A stretch of DNA of 64,000 bases, from the NCBI GenBank assembly GCA_036852015.1, contig JAANDG010000005.1, forward strand, positions 434,001 to 498,000, given 5' to 3'. Numbering within the stretch: position 1 is the stretch's first letter; every line of letters starts with the position of its first letter. The position numbers and the translations under genes are program-made. This document shows, piece after piece, positions 52,752-61,983 of this stretch. Under the pieces are notes generated by a model. It was not told the origin of the DNA. It did no database searches and saw nothing but the letters and a program-made list of their open reading frames with translations. This DNA is from Pelodera strongyloides. Its lineage: Eukaryota > Nematoda > Chromadorea > Rhabditida > Rhabditidae.

Positions 52752-53660
52752 TCTACGAGGCGCTTCGAAACTTTTTTGTAATTTGTGCCAGTTGTTGAGA
52801 AGACTAATGATGAATAATAGTAGCAGTGCACCCACTAAGAGTCTAAAATGTGTATGTGTAAATGTGAATACCACTTTATTCAGACATACAATCATCACAC
52901 ATAGACTTAAGCATGTAGAATCCAGGGTCCCGTTTGCTCTCGAAGTCGGGGATCTTCATTTTTAGCTCCAATCCAAGGCGGTGTCTCTTAGCCGATGTGT
53001 CCCATAGAGTGAAGTAGACGGTAGAAGACGGCACAGAAGATAATACAGAGCGAAAGGTCCGTCCTAAGGCTAGGCAAGGGGAGCGCCTTAACTTTATTCC
53101 CGACGCCGTGGCATGTTTGCAAGATGGTAGCACTGGGCGGGATTCGAACCCGGGTCGTATGGGTGAGAGACGAGAACTTTGCCAGTGAGCCACGACGCCC
53201 CCCTCGATGTGGTTCTGTCTCCTGTCTGATTTAGGTGAGGAGGCTCACCGTATGGAAGGAAGGAAGGATGCAGTCGTGTCAGCACTCGTGTCTTCGAAGA
53301 CTTCTTCGTCCGTGACGCAGTGATGCTTTCCGCACGTGCCAAGGTTCGCTATCAATTGTTAATTAGATATGGCAAGCAATTGCATATGAATAGTTTCTCC
53401 GCAACTCGTAATTTGCCTCTTATTTCTCTCCATTTAGGCTCATGAACTACTACGGAATTCTTTCTTCTATTTACTGCTCAGGAGGCTCCACGAGTTCAGA
53501 TGACAAATTCCCTCCCTCTCCGTCTCTTCCTCCCTCGCTCTCTCCCCCTCCCTCTCTCCCCCTCTTAGCCTCAGGCTACGCGGGTATCTTCGGGCTAGGA
53601 CTTCGGTGAGCACTAGGCGACGAGTTTCATACTACAAATTGTTCGACATCCTGCGTGTTC
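52752..53660. other. Repeat-derived stretch with tRNA-like and SINE-like sequence
   Basis: No gene was recognised. It contains a tRNA-like block (53134-53202), a C/T-rich patch near 53515-53565 (CCCTCTCC repeats), and segments such as TTTACTGCTCAGGA and AGGCGACGAGTTTC. The latter resemble, partly inverted, the element at 63310-63560. Confidence 0.5.
53134..53202 (-). repeat. tRNA-like sequence, probably the head of a SINE
   Basis: On the minus strand it shows an A-box-like TGGCTCACTGG and a perfect B-box GGTTCGAATCC about 30 bases later. The anticodon arm does not form a proper 5-bp stem with a 7-base loop, and the acceptor ends pair poorly. I therefore treat it as a tRNA-derived repeat and not a working tRNA gene. 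Confidence 0.55.
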
Positions 53661-53857
53661 CTGCTACTCTGGTCCTCAGGCGCGCAGCGCGGAAATGCGT
53701 AGCGGCGTCCGCGGGAAGAGTTTGCAAATTTTATTGAAAAATTCGAGACCCAGAGAAACCTCGTTTCTGCGTGTCCGCTTTTCCCATGTCAAAAGGCATC
53801 TCTTTTCCGCGGGCGCGGTTGCGTATTTCCGCGCTGCGCTCCTGAGAACGTAGCAGG
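53660..53857. mobile_element. Inverted-repeat element, about 198 bp
   Basis: CCTGCTACTC, then CAGCGCGGAAATGCG on the left, pairs with CGTATTTCCGCGCTGCG, then CGTAGCAGG on the right. Inner arms CCGCGGGAAGAG and CTCTTTTCCGCGGGCG also pair. It is GC-rich relative to its flanks, with no TTAA ends and no coding capacity. Confidence 0.8.
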
Positions 53858-54305
53858 AGGGAACGCCTATGATTGCCTTGTATGATCCATGATTGGGATG
53901 TTTATTTATTTCAGGTTCATCTCTTAATGTGACAAGATTGGCTGAAAACGCATGATTCTTCAAAAAACTTCAACTATTGGATTATACGACAACGTAACGC
54001 GACTATCTTCTCTCCATTCTCTCTTCTTGCACATAAACCTAACTGCCTATTACTCATGTATACGAAATGATATAAATATTGTATACTGTATACATATTGT
54101 CTTTCTCTTACAATTTACGAATAAAAAAACAAGCCAAATGAAAATACAATCGGTACTTACACACTATAAATGTGTGTTATTAGTTTACACTTGCAATTTA
54201 TGGGTTATCTTAGTGGGTTTATCTAAATATGACAGCATCAACAAAATGCACACACTTTTGGAAAATAAGTATTTTATTCAAAGAAGACGACATTCTTTTT
54301 CGGTT

Positions 54306-54525
54306 TATAGTGTATTTATCTCCAGTTTCGCGTTTCCAGTTTCCCATAGTTATAGTGTATTTATCTCCAGTTTCGCGTTTCCAGTTTCCCATAGTTAAGA
54401 TATGCAAATGTTAACATTTGCATATCTTAACTATGGGAAACTGGCGATAGATACACTATTAAGACATGCAAATGTTAAAATTTGCATGTCTTAACTATGG
54501 GAAACTGGAGATAAATACACTATTA
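54306..54525. repeat. Nested palindromes with repeated ATGCAAAT motifs
   Basis: A unit of about 51 bp starting TATAGTGTATTTATCTCCAG is tandemly duplicated at 54306-54400. Two inverted, slightly diverged copies follow (54430-54465 and 54500-54525). Between them are two short palindromes, at 54398-54429 (perfect, centred on GTTAAC) and 54471-54502, each made of ATGCAAAT facing its inverse. The layout suggests successive foldback insertion or replication slippage. The duplicated unit makes a repetitive open frame in both strands. Confidence 0.8.
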
Positions 54526-55330
54526 TTTTCGCGTTGTACAGATCGTGGTATTTGTCGCTGAAAATTCACCCTTCACCTCAATATTTTTGATCTTAAATAT
54601 CCCAATGAACAAGTATTATCACCAAATTAGCTCATTTTAAAGCCGTCCGATGATAGCCGTTTTGAACCGTATACTGGCCGCTTTGTTTCTATGTAGTGTA
54701 TGCAAAATACTGGCCGAGCACATCGCGACCTCTTGTCTGCCTTTGCATGCACTTTTCAGAAACCGGTGTTATAACGTTTTAAAGGGACGCGGTCACTGAA
54801 AATACCCCCTATATTTTATGACTTTTTTATTAACTAAAATATAAATAAAACACAATTTTTGTGCAAACATTACAATTTGCAGTGTCCTCACCGGGATATT
54901 CACCTCGGGGAAATAATGCAGCGAGACCAAGCGCTACAGTAACCCAATTTCTATAACGCGCGTGCTACAGTAAAGAGTAAAGAGAACTCCTGGCAAATTG
55001 CCAGGTGCCACAAGCTACAATCATTATTTTTAATGTAAGTGGGGGCCACATTTGCCAGACAATATTGATTTTCAAGTGAATCAAGGTTCTAGAGAAGAGA
55101 GTCTCTATCAGAGCTAGATGGTGCATCATTAATTAAGCAATTGGGAAACGTTGGATCCGTTCTAGAGCTTGTGTATTCTTTTTCTTATATGGTCTAGCCG
55201 AACCTGACTCCAGGGTGGAACGTACGTAGGAGTAGGCAAAAGGTTTGCCCTCTTCTAGTTTTAAGAGTGTCTTTCGTGCTTGACCACACAACATCAGCAA
55301 AGCGAGACACATCGTGGATTACTGAATTCT

Positions 55331-55605
55331 TATGGGGTCTCGATGTATGGCAAAAACAGCGCATTTTGCTTCCAAGTATCAAATGTGCATCTCGTGTACG
55401 ATTTTGCATACACCTTTGAAAGTTAGAAAATGCACCATTGATAATACTAGAGGAGGCGAAAATGCACAGTTTATGCACGCTCGCAAAAAAATAGTCCTGT
55501 GGCGACCGCTGCGGGACCATTTTTTGGCGGTCTGTAGTTGTTCTCGCGTAGTGCCAATGTACGGTAATTAAAGCCATACTTGGAAGCCAAATCCGGCATA
55601 CATCG
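55331..55605. mobile_element. Inverted-repeat element, about 275 bp
   Basis: The left end TATGGGGTCTCGATGTATGG and then TTTTGCTTCCAAGTAT pair with the right ATACTTGGAAGCC and then GCATACATCGAGACCCCATTA. The inner portion contains ORF-like DNA of no known family. Only about 47 bp at each end pair well. Confidence 0.75.
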
Positions 55606-55619
55606 AGACCCCATTACGT

Positions 55620-55743
55620 ATGTATGCTAAGGTACGCGAATTTAGCTTGATTTTTTATTCTAATTTATGTTCTTTTGTATAAGCTGCAAAAGACTGCTGA
55701 ACTACTCGATGCACTTCAAAAATCGGCAGGTATTTAGCTTTAA
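55620..55743. mobile_element. Partial family-3 palindromic element
   Basis: Contains GAATTTAGCTTGATTTTTTA, TATAAGCTGCAAAAGACT and the right end TTCAAAAATCGGCAGG, then TATTTAGCTTTAA. Only the right terminus is intact. Confidence 0.65.
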
Positions 55744-55783
55744 TGGTTTGTGATTTGTGAACTTTTTCATAGTGACAATGTGA

Positions 55784-55920
55784 TCAGCGGGGGAGCGCGG
55801 CTGGGCGCTCAGCGGGAGGGCGCGGACCTCACAAGCGAGTTGTTACGGGTTCACTGCCAACTAGTGGAAATTATTTTTTTTATACAGTTGTTTTGAAGTC
55901 ATTCTTTTTTTTCATCAGCG
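55784..55920 (+). mobile_element. tRNA-derived SINE-like element, copy 1
   Basis: A tRNA-like head has a D-arm/A-box-like GCTCAGCGGGAGGGCGCG and a B-box-like GGGTTCACTGCC. It is followed by a tail AACTAGTGGAAATTATTTTT and TTTTGAAGTCATTC, ending ATCAGCG. Head and tail order match the copy at 56135-56252, which supports a SINE and not a lone tRNA pseudogene. Confidence 0.6.
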
Positions 55921-56093
55921 AAACACCGGGTGTTTTTTGAAATGCACCGTGGACTACTGAATGCTTATGCATTTATGCTAATTTGCTCGAATTTAGCTCG
56001 GTTTTTTGTTCCAATTTATACTCATTTGCATAAAATACCTAATAATTATGATGCCCAGATGCGTTTCAAAAACCGGCCGGTATTTCGCTTTAA
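55917..56093. mobile_element. Family-3 palindromic element
   Basis: The right end is intact (AAACCGGCCGGTATTTCGCT, then TTAA). The left end is altered (AGCGAAACACCGGGTG). The interior TGCTCGAATTTAGCTCGG and TTTGCATAAA match other copies. It is inserted right beside a SINE-like copy. Confidence 0.75.
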
Positions 56094-56134
56094 GATTGCT
56101 TCGCATGAGCTCGACGATAATACGTAATAACGTA

Positions 56135-56252
56135 TGTGGTTCGGCAGCTCAGCGGGAGAGCGCTTTCTTAGCAAGCTAGAGATCACAGGATCGCTTCAAA
56201 TTAGTGGAATTTTTTTAATGAATAGTTTGAAGTCATGTTCTTTTAATCAGCG
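56135..56252 (+). mobile_element. tRNA-derived SINE-like element, copy 2
   Basis: The head reads CAGCTCAGCGGGAGAGCGCT, then a TTCTTAGCAAG loop that includes AGC in the anticodon position (tRNA-Ala-like), then a degenerate B-box GGATCGCTTCAAA. The tail TTAGTGGAATTTTTTTAATG and TTTGAAGTCATG, ending ATCAGCG, matches copy 1. It is transcriptionally uncertain and probably non-functional as a tRNA. Confidence 0.65.
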
Positions 56253-57139
56253 TTACTCTTTTGATTTGAACTTTTTTTATAGTAGTGTAGTGTGAATAAT
56301 TAAAACAGATCACATATAACTCGGCGTCACCAGCGCACAGAAAAGTAGGGACGATGCGCGCCACTTCCAAGGTGTGCGGGCAAGGTGCGACGGGCGCGTG
56401 AATGTCACAATTTTTTGGGGTTAGCTCTGGCGCAAATGTGGCGAACTTCCAGAAAAGCGCGTCGACTACTCGAATTGAACAGTTGTGACTCATCAGTGCG
56501 CAAAAAAAGAATCTTGTGCGCCGCGTCATTGTGGCGATCACTCCTTCTGCGAGACGTTAAAGCTGCGTTTCATTAGTGTAGTGTTTCTAAATGCACCAAT
56601 TTCTGAATTTATCTTTCCTGAAGAATGAGAGTAACTGCAAGTTTGCAGCTTCACTATATATCATGTGTAAAATGGTGTCTCGGGTATTGTACCGACACGC
56701 TTCAGAGTTATGGTTAATCATAAAAGTATAGTTGCATATTTAACATATTCTAGTAGGTGGACAAAACGGTACGTGCCTAATCCGCCTAGAAAACTACGTA
56801 TGAAGGTAGAAGCGACAATCTATAGATTTTTGGACTTTACTTACTTTACTAGCATCCGTTTTCTTTCCTAGTTTGTAAATGAAATAATTCATACTTTTCG
56901 CAGTTTACTTACTTAGTTTACAGTTTACATACTTAGCAGTTTTTATTATATTTTGAATATTACTGTGATCGAAACATTTTACAAGCGGTAATCGAGCCCC
57001 GCATCTTTGGATTACTGTGGGTTATATATTTTGCGTAGTATATTTTGCCGTTTTCTATTAATCTTCCTTTCAATAGATCTCATTTGATTGAAACTATTTA
57101 CTCTGTGTTGGCTTTTGTGCGCATCTCCTGATTTAATAA

Positions 57140-57176
<37 letters not shown>

Positions 57177-57192
57177 ATTATTAGTTATTATT
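57140..57192. repeat. (ATT)n microsatellite
   Basis: About 50 bp of TTA repeats with one interruption. Simple sequence. Confidence 0.97.
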
Positions 57193-57475
57193 TGGTGACG
57201 GTTCATTGTTTTTTTTTCATGTGGGGACAACTTCGTGTCTATCGGATGACCAAGTTTTATCGAAACCTTCACTGGCGGGTCACGAACCAGTCATGAACAA
57301 GCCATCAAATGTTTTTTTTTTGTTAGAAACCTTTTGGTGACGGGCCAAGCGCCGTTTTTTTCTTCGGTTTCGGCGAATATTTCGTTTACCAGTGTTACAG
57401 TTACAGTACATCTTTACAGGATTTCTAAGGATTTGAAGAATTGCCCAGGCAACAGCGAATGTGAGTTTTCGTTTC

Positions 57476-57661
57476 ATTTTTTTCGATTGTCTTCTGTTTT
57501 ACTCCAGTTCATTGACGTGTTTGTTTGCCGCATATAGTACGGTAGCGCACTATGTTTTATGCTAATTTTACGATATTTATTTAGTACATATTGCTCTTCG
57601 AATAAAGGAATATTGATAATATAAAATGCAGCGGTTAGCCATTCTGTCACAGCTTTTTTCG
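57476..57661 (+). repeat. Direct repeat of about 185 bp, left copy
   Basis: It opens ATTTTTTTCGATTGTCTTCT and runs to CAGCGGTTAGCC and CAGCTTTTTT. A diverged copy stands at 59301-59480. It covers the presumed leader and first codons of the small ORF starting at 57626, so the second copy could be a duplicated promoter region of the same element. Confidence 0.85.
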
Positions 57662-57966
57662 TGTGAACAAACTGTTGGCGAGAGGGCTATAACCGAGACA
57701 AATTATAGCTCTGAGCTACAGAATGCCTTGGACAACGGGTATGTATAGGCTACTCGCTGTGTATGAGGCCTACGTATGGACGCGGTTCACGAAAGGCGCT
57801 TCAAGAGATGGTCGGCTTGTGGGTGGGTTTTTTTAGCAAATGTATGACCAAATTCCTCAGACTGAAGACCGAAAATTCTGGGTGGGAGTGCAATGACATG
57901 ACCGAGGCCGAGAAGCAGCACTTCTTGGCCTCACACGTACAGCCAGAGTGGAATTTGATAGTTTAG
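57626..57966 (+). CDS. Small ORF upstream of the polymerase fragment, possibly with one intron
   Basis: ATG at 57626 opens MQRLAILSQLF, then a polar segment with TETNYSSELQNALDNG. Unspliced it stops after 40 codons (57748). If GG/GTATGT at 57739 is a donor and TTTTTTTAG at 57836 an acceptor, the frame continues KCMTKFLRLK and WECNDMTEAEKQHFLASHVQ to a stop at 57966, for 80 aa in all. I do not recognise the protein. Its place directly before a Maverick-like polymerase piece suggests it belongs to the same element. Confidence 0.45.
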
Positions 57967-58136
57967 ATAATAAAACCGCCACCGCAATAGAAAACAAAGA
58001 TATAAACTCCTCAATGGAAATACTTTTAGAAGACCCTGAGGCCACGCTGGCGGAAACCATCATTATTGGCAATGCAAATATTCCCAATTTCGACCCAACC
58101 GCCAATCGTATGATGAACATTGATGATCTCTTATAG
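57948..58136 (+). CDS. Acidic ORF of unknown function in the Maverick-like fragment
   Basis: An open frame of 62 codons, overlapping the end of the previous ORF in another frame. It reads EFDSLDNKTATAIENKDINS and then EILLEDPEATLAETIIIGNA, ending MMNIDDLL. It is strongly acidic and lacks a proper ATG at its upstream end (first internal ATG near 58014). It may be the 3' part of a broken gene. No family is recognised. Confidence 0.4.
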   Translation: MEFDSLDNKTATAIENKDINSSMEILLEDPEATLAETIIIGNANIPNFDPTANRMMNIDDLL

Positions 58137-58218
58137 TCAATTCTAAAACTAGTCGTATGAGATTCGCTCTATATGATTTTTATAATGGAGCTTTATTATA
58201 TATGCCCAAGATAAGCTT

Positions 58219-58872
58219 TTGCAGCCAATAGTTCCCATTCTTTATGATTCTCGAAATAGGCATTATTCACTATTGTTGCACCCAACCACACATTTTAATA
58301 AACCGCCTACTGTTCTCACACATCTATGCCCATATTGCGGTAGACTCTTTCCCACCAAGATGTTGCATTTGCGCTGCGAGTTCAAATGCATTGACTGCGG
58401 GCAGCCAGATGACTGTTTCCAAATTAGAGGCGAAGAATTGAGTTGCACCAAATGCCACATTTTCTTTAAAAACAGATTGTGCTTTCAAAACCACTTGAAG
58501 TGTTTGTGTCATAGGTACAAATGTATTAATTGTAACAAATTATTTTACGCTAAGCAATCTCCTATCAACAAGCATGTTTGCGGTCGCGACATGTACTGTA
58601 GCCGCTGTCAAAAGTACCAAGCGCGTAATCATGTCTGCGGCTGGGGACCACAGACGAGGAACGGGAGGAGGAAAAAAAGAGGTCTGCCAAATTTAAATAC
58701 ATTTTTTACGACTTGGAAACCTCGGTGAACACCGTGGAGCCAAATGATATTCGCTGGAGCGACAGGCATATTGCTACCCAAGGGGTGGCCCGAAATTTTT
58801 GTAATTTTTGTGTGCCCGACAGATTTCGCCCGCGCGACCACCCACGAAAAATATCCTCAATCCCGTATGCAG
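58219..58872 (+). pseudogene. Maverick/Polinton-like protein-primed DNA polymerase B, N-terminal fragment, frameshifted and truncated
   Basis: The first 150 or so codons carry repeated Cys/His pairs (CPYCGRLF, CIDCGQ, CTKCHIFF, CINCNKLF, YCSRCQKYQARNHVCG). This is the usual region before the exonuclease domain in Maverick/Polinton polymerases. A frame change occurs in or beside the A-run near 58670-58680. The next frame then shows IFYDLET, the Exo I motif (D-x-E) of family B polymerases, followed by CNFCVPDRFRPRDHP. The frame ends at TAG 58873, exactly where a dispersed repeat begins. Exo II/III and the polymerase palm are absent. No ATG opens the frame; the upstream sequence starts at a TTG. 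I infer a decayed fragment; family assignment rests on motif order only. Confidence 0.7.
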
Positions 58873-59238
58873 ATTAGCAATCACCGGGTCAAAGAACATT
58901 CTTCACTCGCGCTTTTGATGTATCCCCTAAAATATCTACCTGTTTCAGATTTATTAGTGCACTGTCCCGGACTGGAACCAGAGTTTTGTAGACCGGTCGC
59001 TTGGTCCATAAGAAAACTATTTCGAAAACAAGGATAGAAAATTTCCCACCGCCGAAGTGGCCGAAGGGCTCCAAGAGATAGATTTAAGGTATATTTTCTA
59101 TTTTCCTGCAAAATCTTTGGTCAAAATCTTCTTATTATATAAAAGAGTAATGCAGCATGCGCTAGCGCTAGCACTCACGATACGGAAGTTCAATTAGAAT
59201 AAATTGTTCCATTTTGAGTTTAAAAGAGTGCCGCAGCT
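58873..59238 (-). mobile_element. Dispersed ~365-bp repeat with a tRNA-like block, copy 1
   Basis: It begins (plus-strand) TTAGCAATCACCGGGTCAAA and ends TTTAAAAGAGTGCCGCAGCT. A copy with roughly 80-85 percent identity by eye lies at 61156-61510. On the minus strand, AGCGACCGGTCTACAAAACT is followed by a B-box-like GGTTCCAGTCCGGG; the second copy has a better GGTTCGATGCCGGG. This supports a tRNA-derived SINE in minus orientation. The insertion interrupts the polymerase fragment. Confidence 0.7.
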
Positions 59239-59300
59239 CAAATAAAGAAAACAAACTGTAAGTGAAGAAATTATATTATTGAATAATAAATTATAGGAGA

Positions 59301-59480
59301 ATTTTTTTCGATTGTCTTCTGTTTTACTCCAGTTCATTGACGTGTTCATCGGCATATAGTACGGTATCGCATTATGTTTTGCAGATTTTACGGTATTTAT
59401 TTAGTAGATATTGCTCATTCGAAAAAAGGTATATATTGATACTGCAGCGGTTAGCCCTCTTTGCGCAGCCTTTTCACTGG
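59301..59480 (+). repeat. Direct repeat of about 185 bp, right copy
   Basis: A diverged copy of 57476-57661. It retains CGATTGTCTTCTGTTTTACT, CCAGTTCATTGACGTGTT and GCAGCGGTTAGCC. The coding start present in the left copy is not intact here. Together the two copies bracket about 1.6 kb of Maverick-like and SINE sequence. Confidence 0.8.
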
Positions 59481-60133
59481 ATTTACTACTGTGTTTCTTT
59501 GCGTCTTTGCGTCAGAAAAAAAAACTCAGAAAAAATGCGAATTCACAGATCAAGAAAAAAAGGGCTAATAAGCATATGAGTGCTGGCGCTGGTTTGTTGC
59601 GTGCCGGACAGGCTTCCCTCCACTAACGCGATCACCCGCGTAACGGCCCAAGATAATTGTAAATGTGCTCCCGATTCAGCCGTATTTTCTAGTACAATAT
59701 TTGAACCTAATCTAGTCAGTGACCAATTTTCTGAATGGCTTTTTTTCAGCGCGGACGTGAATGACGGGTACCGGCCATAGCGTACAAAGGGTCGCGATTT
59801 GATTCGCATTTTCTATTGGGATTTATGATCAGAAGTGGGATCAAGCCCATTACAGTTTTCAAGGACCAGGCCATCCTGGGGTTGAAGAGCCGACAACAGG
59901 TCAGTACACTTTCATTACAAGTGTTTGGGAGGTACCCACGGCATTCGATGACCGGGTACGGTACACATAAGTAGAATCAGGATTTCCGAAAACTTTTGTG
60001 GTTTAGAAGAGATGTTTGTGGGCGCGATGTCAATAAGCTACTATTTCATAATATGAAATCAATCAGTTGACCCTTTCAATAAAAGCCGCCTGGGACTGCC
60101 CGTACATAGTCGACAGATAACGCTGCTAATGCA
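59481..60133. other. Possible further remnants of the Maverick-like region
   Basis: Short open frames with basic residues (for example RIHRSRKKGLISI near 59534-59579) and several stops. GC content is higher than in the flanks. No domain is recognised. A degenerate segment of the same element as 57.5-58.9 kb is a plausible but unproven reading. Confidence 0.35.
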
Positions 60134-60221
60134 GATACCCGAATGGCCGAGTGTTCTAAAGCGCTGACGTTCAGGGTAATTCGCAGTAGATGCCCGGGCT
60201 CGACCCCAGCCAGAACCGAAC
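60134..60221 (+). pseudogene. tRNA-Leu-like pseudogene or SINE head
   Basis: It carries the tRNA-Leu A-box region ATGGCCGAGTGTTCTAAAGC. An anticodon arm follows, CTG-(A)-CG, TTCAGG and CGCAG, that places CAG in the loop with about five extra bases. The T-arm-like GGGCTCGACCCC is degenerate. The acceptor ends do not pair cleanly. I call it a decayed tRNA-Leu(CAG) or tRNA-derived repeat. Confidence 0.6.
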
Positions 60222-60404
60222 TTCTTGCGGCGAGGGTTGCGCGGCGCGGTCGCCTTTGAACCGGCGCGGAACCTGGTGATATCACTGATATCGCTGAAGC
60301 CTAAGGTAATTAACAATCCATTAATGACATGAATCCCGCCAGCAAACCTGGTGATATCACCCAGTAACATGAAGCATAATTAATAATAACTAATTCAAAA
60401 GTAA

Positions 60405-60769
60405 TTAAAGGGGATATGTATGCCCTTTTTGAAGTTAAGCTGTATTAATAGAATGTGTGTTCCTCATTAAGGAAACAACAACAAAAGTTGTCTACAATTA
60501 CCCACTTGAAAGAAAATGAATTACAAAGTTCGCCTTTTCCATAGTAAACGCGTTAATCAGACCCGTGGCATAAATTTGGGTCTGATGGAGCAAAAATTTA
60601 GCATATGTGTGCATACATCGGCATATAGCATGGAACAGCGACATATTTGCATGCAAATCAGAATATTCGAATTTACATATTCAGTCGCCTACTTAAATTC
60701 ATGTCTGGTGTGGAAACTCCAGTTTCGCAGTTGTTTTGCGCATTTTGAGTGCCTACATATTCCCTTTAA
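60405..60769. mobile_element. TTAA-ended MITE-like element (family 6), copy 1
   Basis: It starts TTAAAGGGGATATGTATGCC and ends GCCTACATATTCCCTTTAA. The terminal repeats are about 20 bp, so this is an element with short terminal inverted repeats and not a full palindrome. It shares TTTAAA with the next copy, to which it is directly joined. Confidence 0.88.
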
Positions 60770-61129
60770 AGGGAATATGTAGGCCCTTTTTGAAGTTAAG
60801 CTGTGTTGATAGAATGTATGTTCCCCATTAAGGAAACAACAACAAAAGTTGTCCAAAGATTCCCAGTTAACAGAAAATAAACTACAAAGTTCACCCTTTC
60901 CATAGTAAACGCGCTACTTGAGACGATGCCATACATCGTCGGGGTCAATGTAAATTTTTTCAAATATACATGCAGATATCGTCAAATAGCTTTATTCAGA
61001 GACATATGCGCATGCAAATTCGAATATTCGCATTTGCATATTCAGCTGCCTATTTAAATTCACGTCTGGTGTGGAAACTCTAGTTTCCGTTTGTTTTGCT
61101 CATTTTGAGTGCCTACATATGCGCTTTAA
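60766..61129. mobile_element. TTAA-ended MITE-like element (family 6), copy 2
   Basis: Same orientation and length as copy 1. Strongly similar segments are CCCTTTTTGAAGTTAAGCTG, GGAAACAACAACAAAAGTTG and GTCTGGTGTGGAAACTC. The middle parts differ more (about 60950-60985). It ends GCCTACATATGCGCTTTAA. The head-to-tail arrangement at a shared TTAA implies one copy inserted into the terminal target site of the other. Confidence 0.88.
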
Positions 61130-61155
61130 TAATGAGTAGTAAGTAATTAATACGT

Positions 61156-61510
61156 TTAGCAATCACCGGCTCAAAGAACTTTCTTCACTCGTGTTTTCGA
61201 CCTAGCCCCTTTAAAATATCTACCTGTTGCAGAAGTTCACTGTCCCGGCATCGAACCAGAATCTTGTAGACCGGTCGCTTACTCGATAAGAATTCGAAAA
61301 CAGGGAGAAAAAATTGTCCACCGCCGAAGTGGCCGAAGGGCCCAAGAGAGGGATTTAAGGTATATTTTCTATTTTCCTGCAAAACCTTTGTCGAAAACCT
61401 TCTTATTACATGAAAGAGTAATATAGAATACGCTAGCCCTAGCACTCACGTTACGGAAGTTCATTTAGAATGAATTGTTCCACTTTTGGGTATAAAAGAG
61501 TGCCGCAGCT
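61156..61510 (-). mobile_element. Dispersed ~355-bp repeat with a tRNA-like block, copy 2
   Basis: Homologue of 58873-59238. It retains GGTTCGATGCCGG on the minus strand, a near-consensus B-box, and the shared GCCGAAGTGGCCGAAGGG block. It is flanked on the left by the family-6 pair. Confidence 0.7.
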
Positions 61511-61805
61511 TTTAGTCATTTTTATGGTAATTTTAAGTTAATCGTTTTATAGTAATAGTTCAAATACTCTCTAGTTCTAGTTCTTTGTATTTTTGAACTG
61601 TGTGTTTTTCAGCTTGACCAATGACGATCTCAACATGTTAGATCCATACGTGCCCGAATGATCATTGACATCTTTCCAACATTATTTATATAGAATTTGC
61701 TCACGAAGTTTGTTCTTGTTTTTTTAAATGTTACTATTGCATGAGCGGCATATATTTTACCGCCTTATACGAACAAGAATTTTGATAGACTACGAAGCTT
61801 CATAT

Positions 61806-61983
61806 TGAAGCGAAGTACCGGTCGGTTTTTGAAGCACATCGTGGGCAACTATTCTTACATTATTTATACTGATTTGCTTGAATTTTGCTCGATTTTTTAT
61901 TCTAATTTAGGGTCATTTGCATAAGCTGCATAAGCATTTGGTCTAAGTAATGTTTCAAAAACCGACCAGTATTTAGCTTTAAA
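61806..61983. mobile_element. Family-3 palindromic element
   Basis: The left AAGCGAAGTACCGGTCGGTT and right AACCGACCAGTATTTAGCTT ends are inverted relative to each other. The inside TTTGCTCGATTTTTTATTCT and CATTTGCATAAGCTGCATAA match the other copies. It is about 178 bp. Confidence 0.78.

Noticed and set aside
53134..53202. A functional tRNA gene
   Set aside because: A- and B-boxes are present but the anticodon and acceptor stems do not form; it is kept as a SINE-like repeat.
54219..54414. ORFs containing a duplicated SPVSRFQFPIV-type segment
   Set aside because: The repeat comes from a tandem DNA duplication that is open on both strands.
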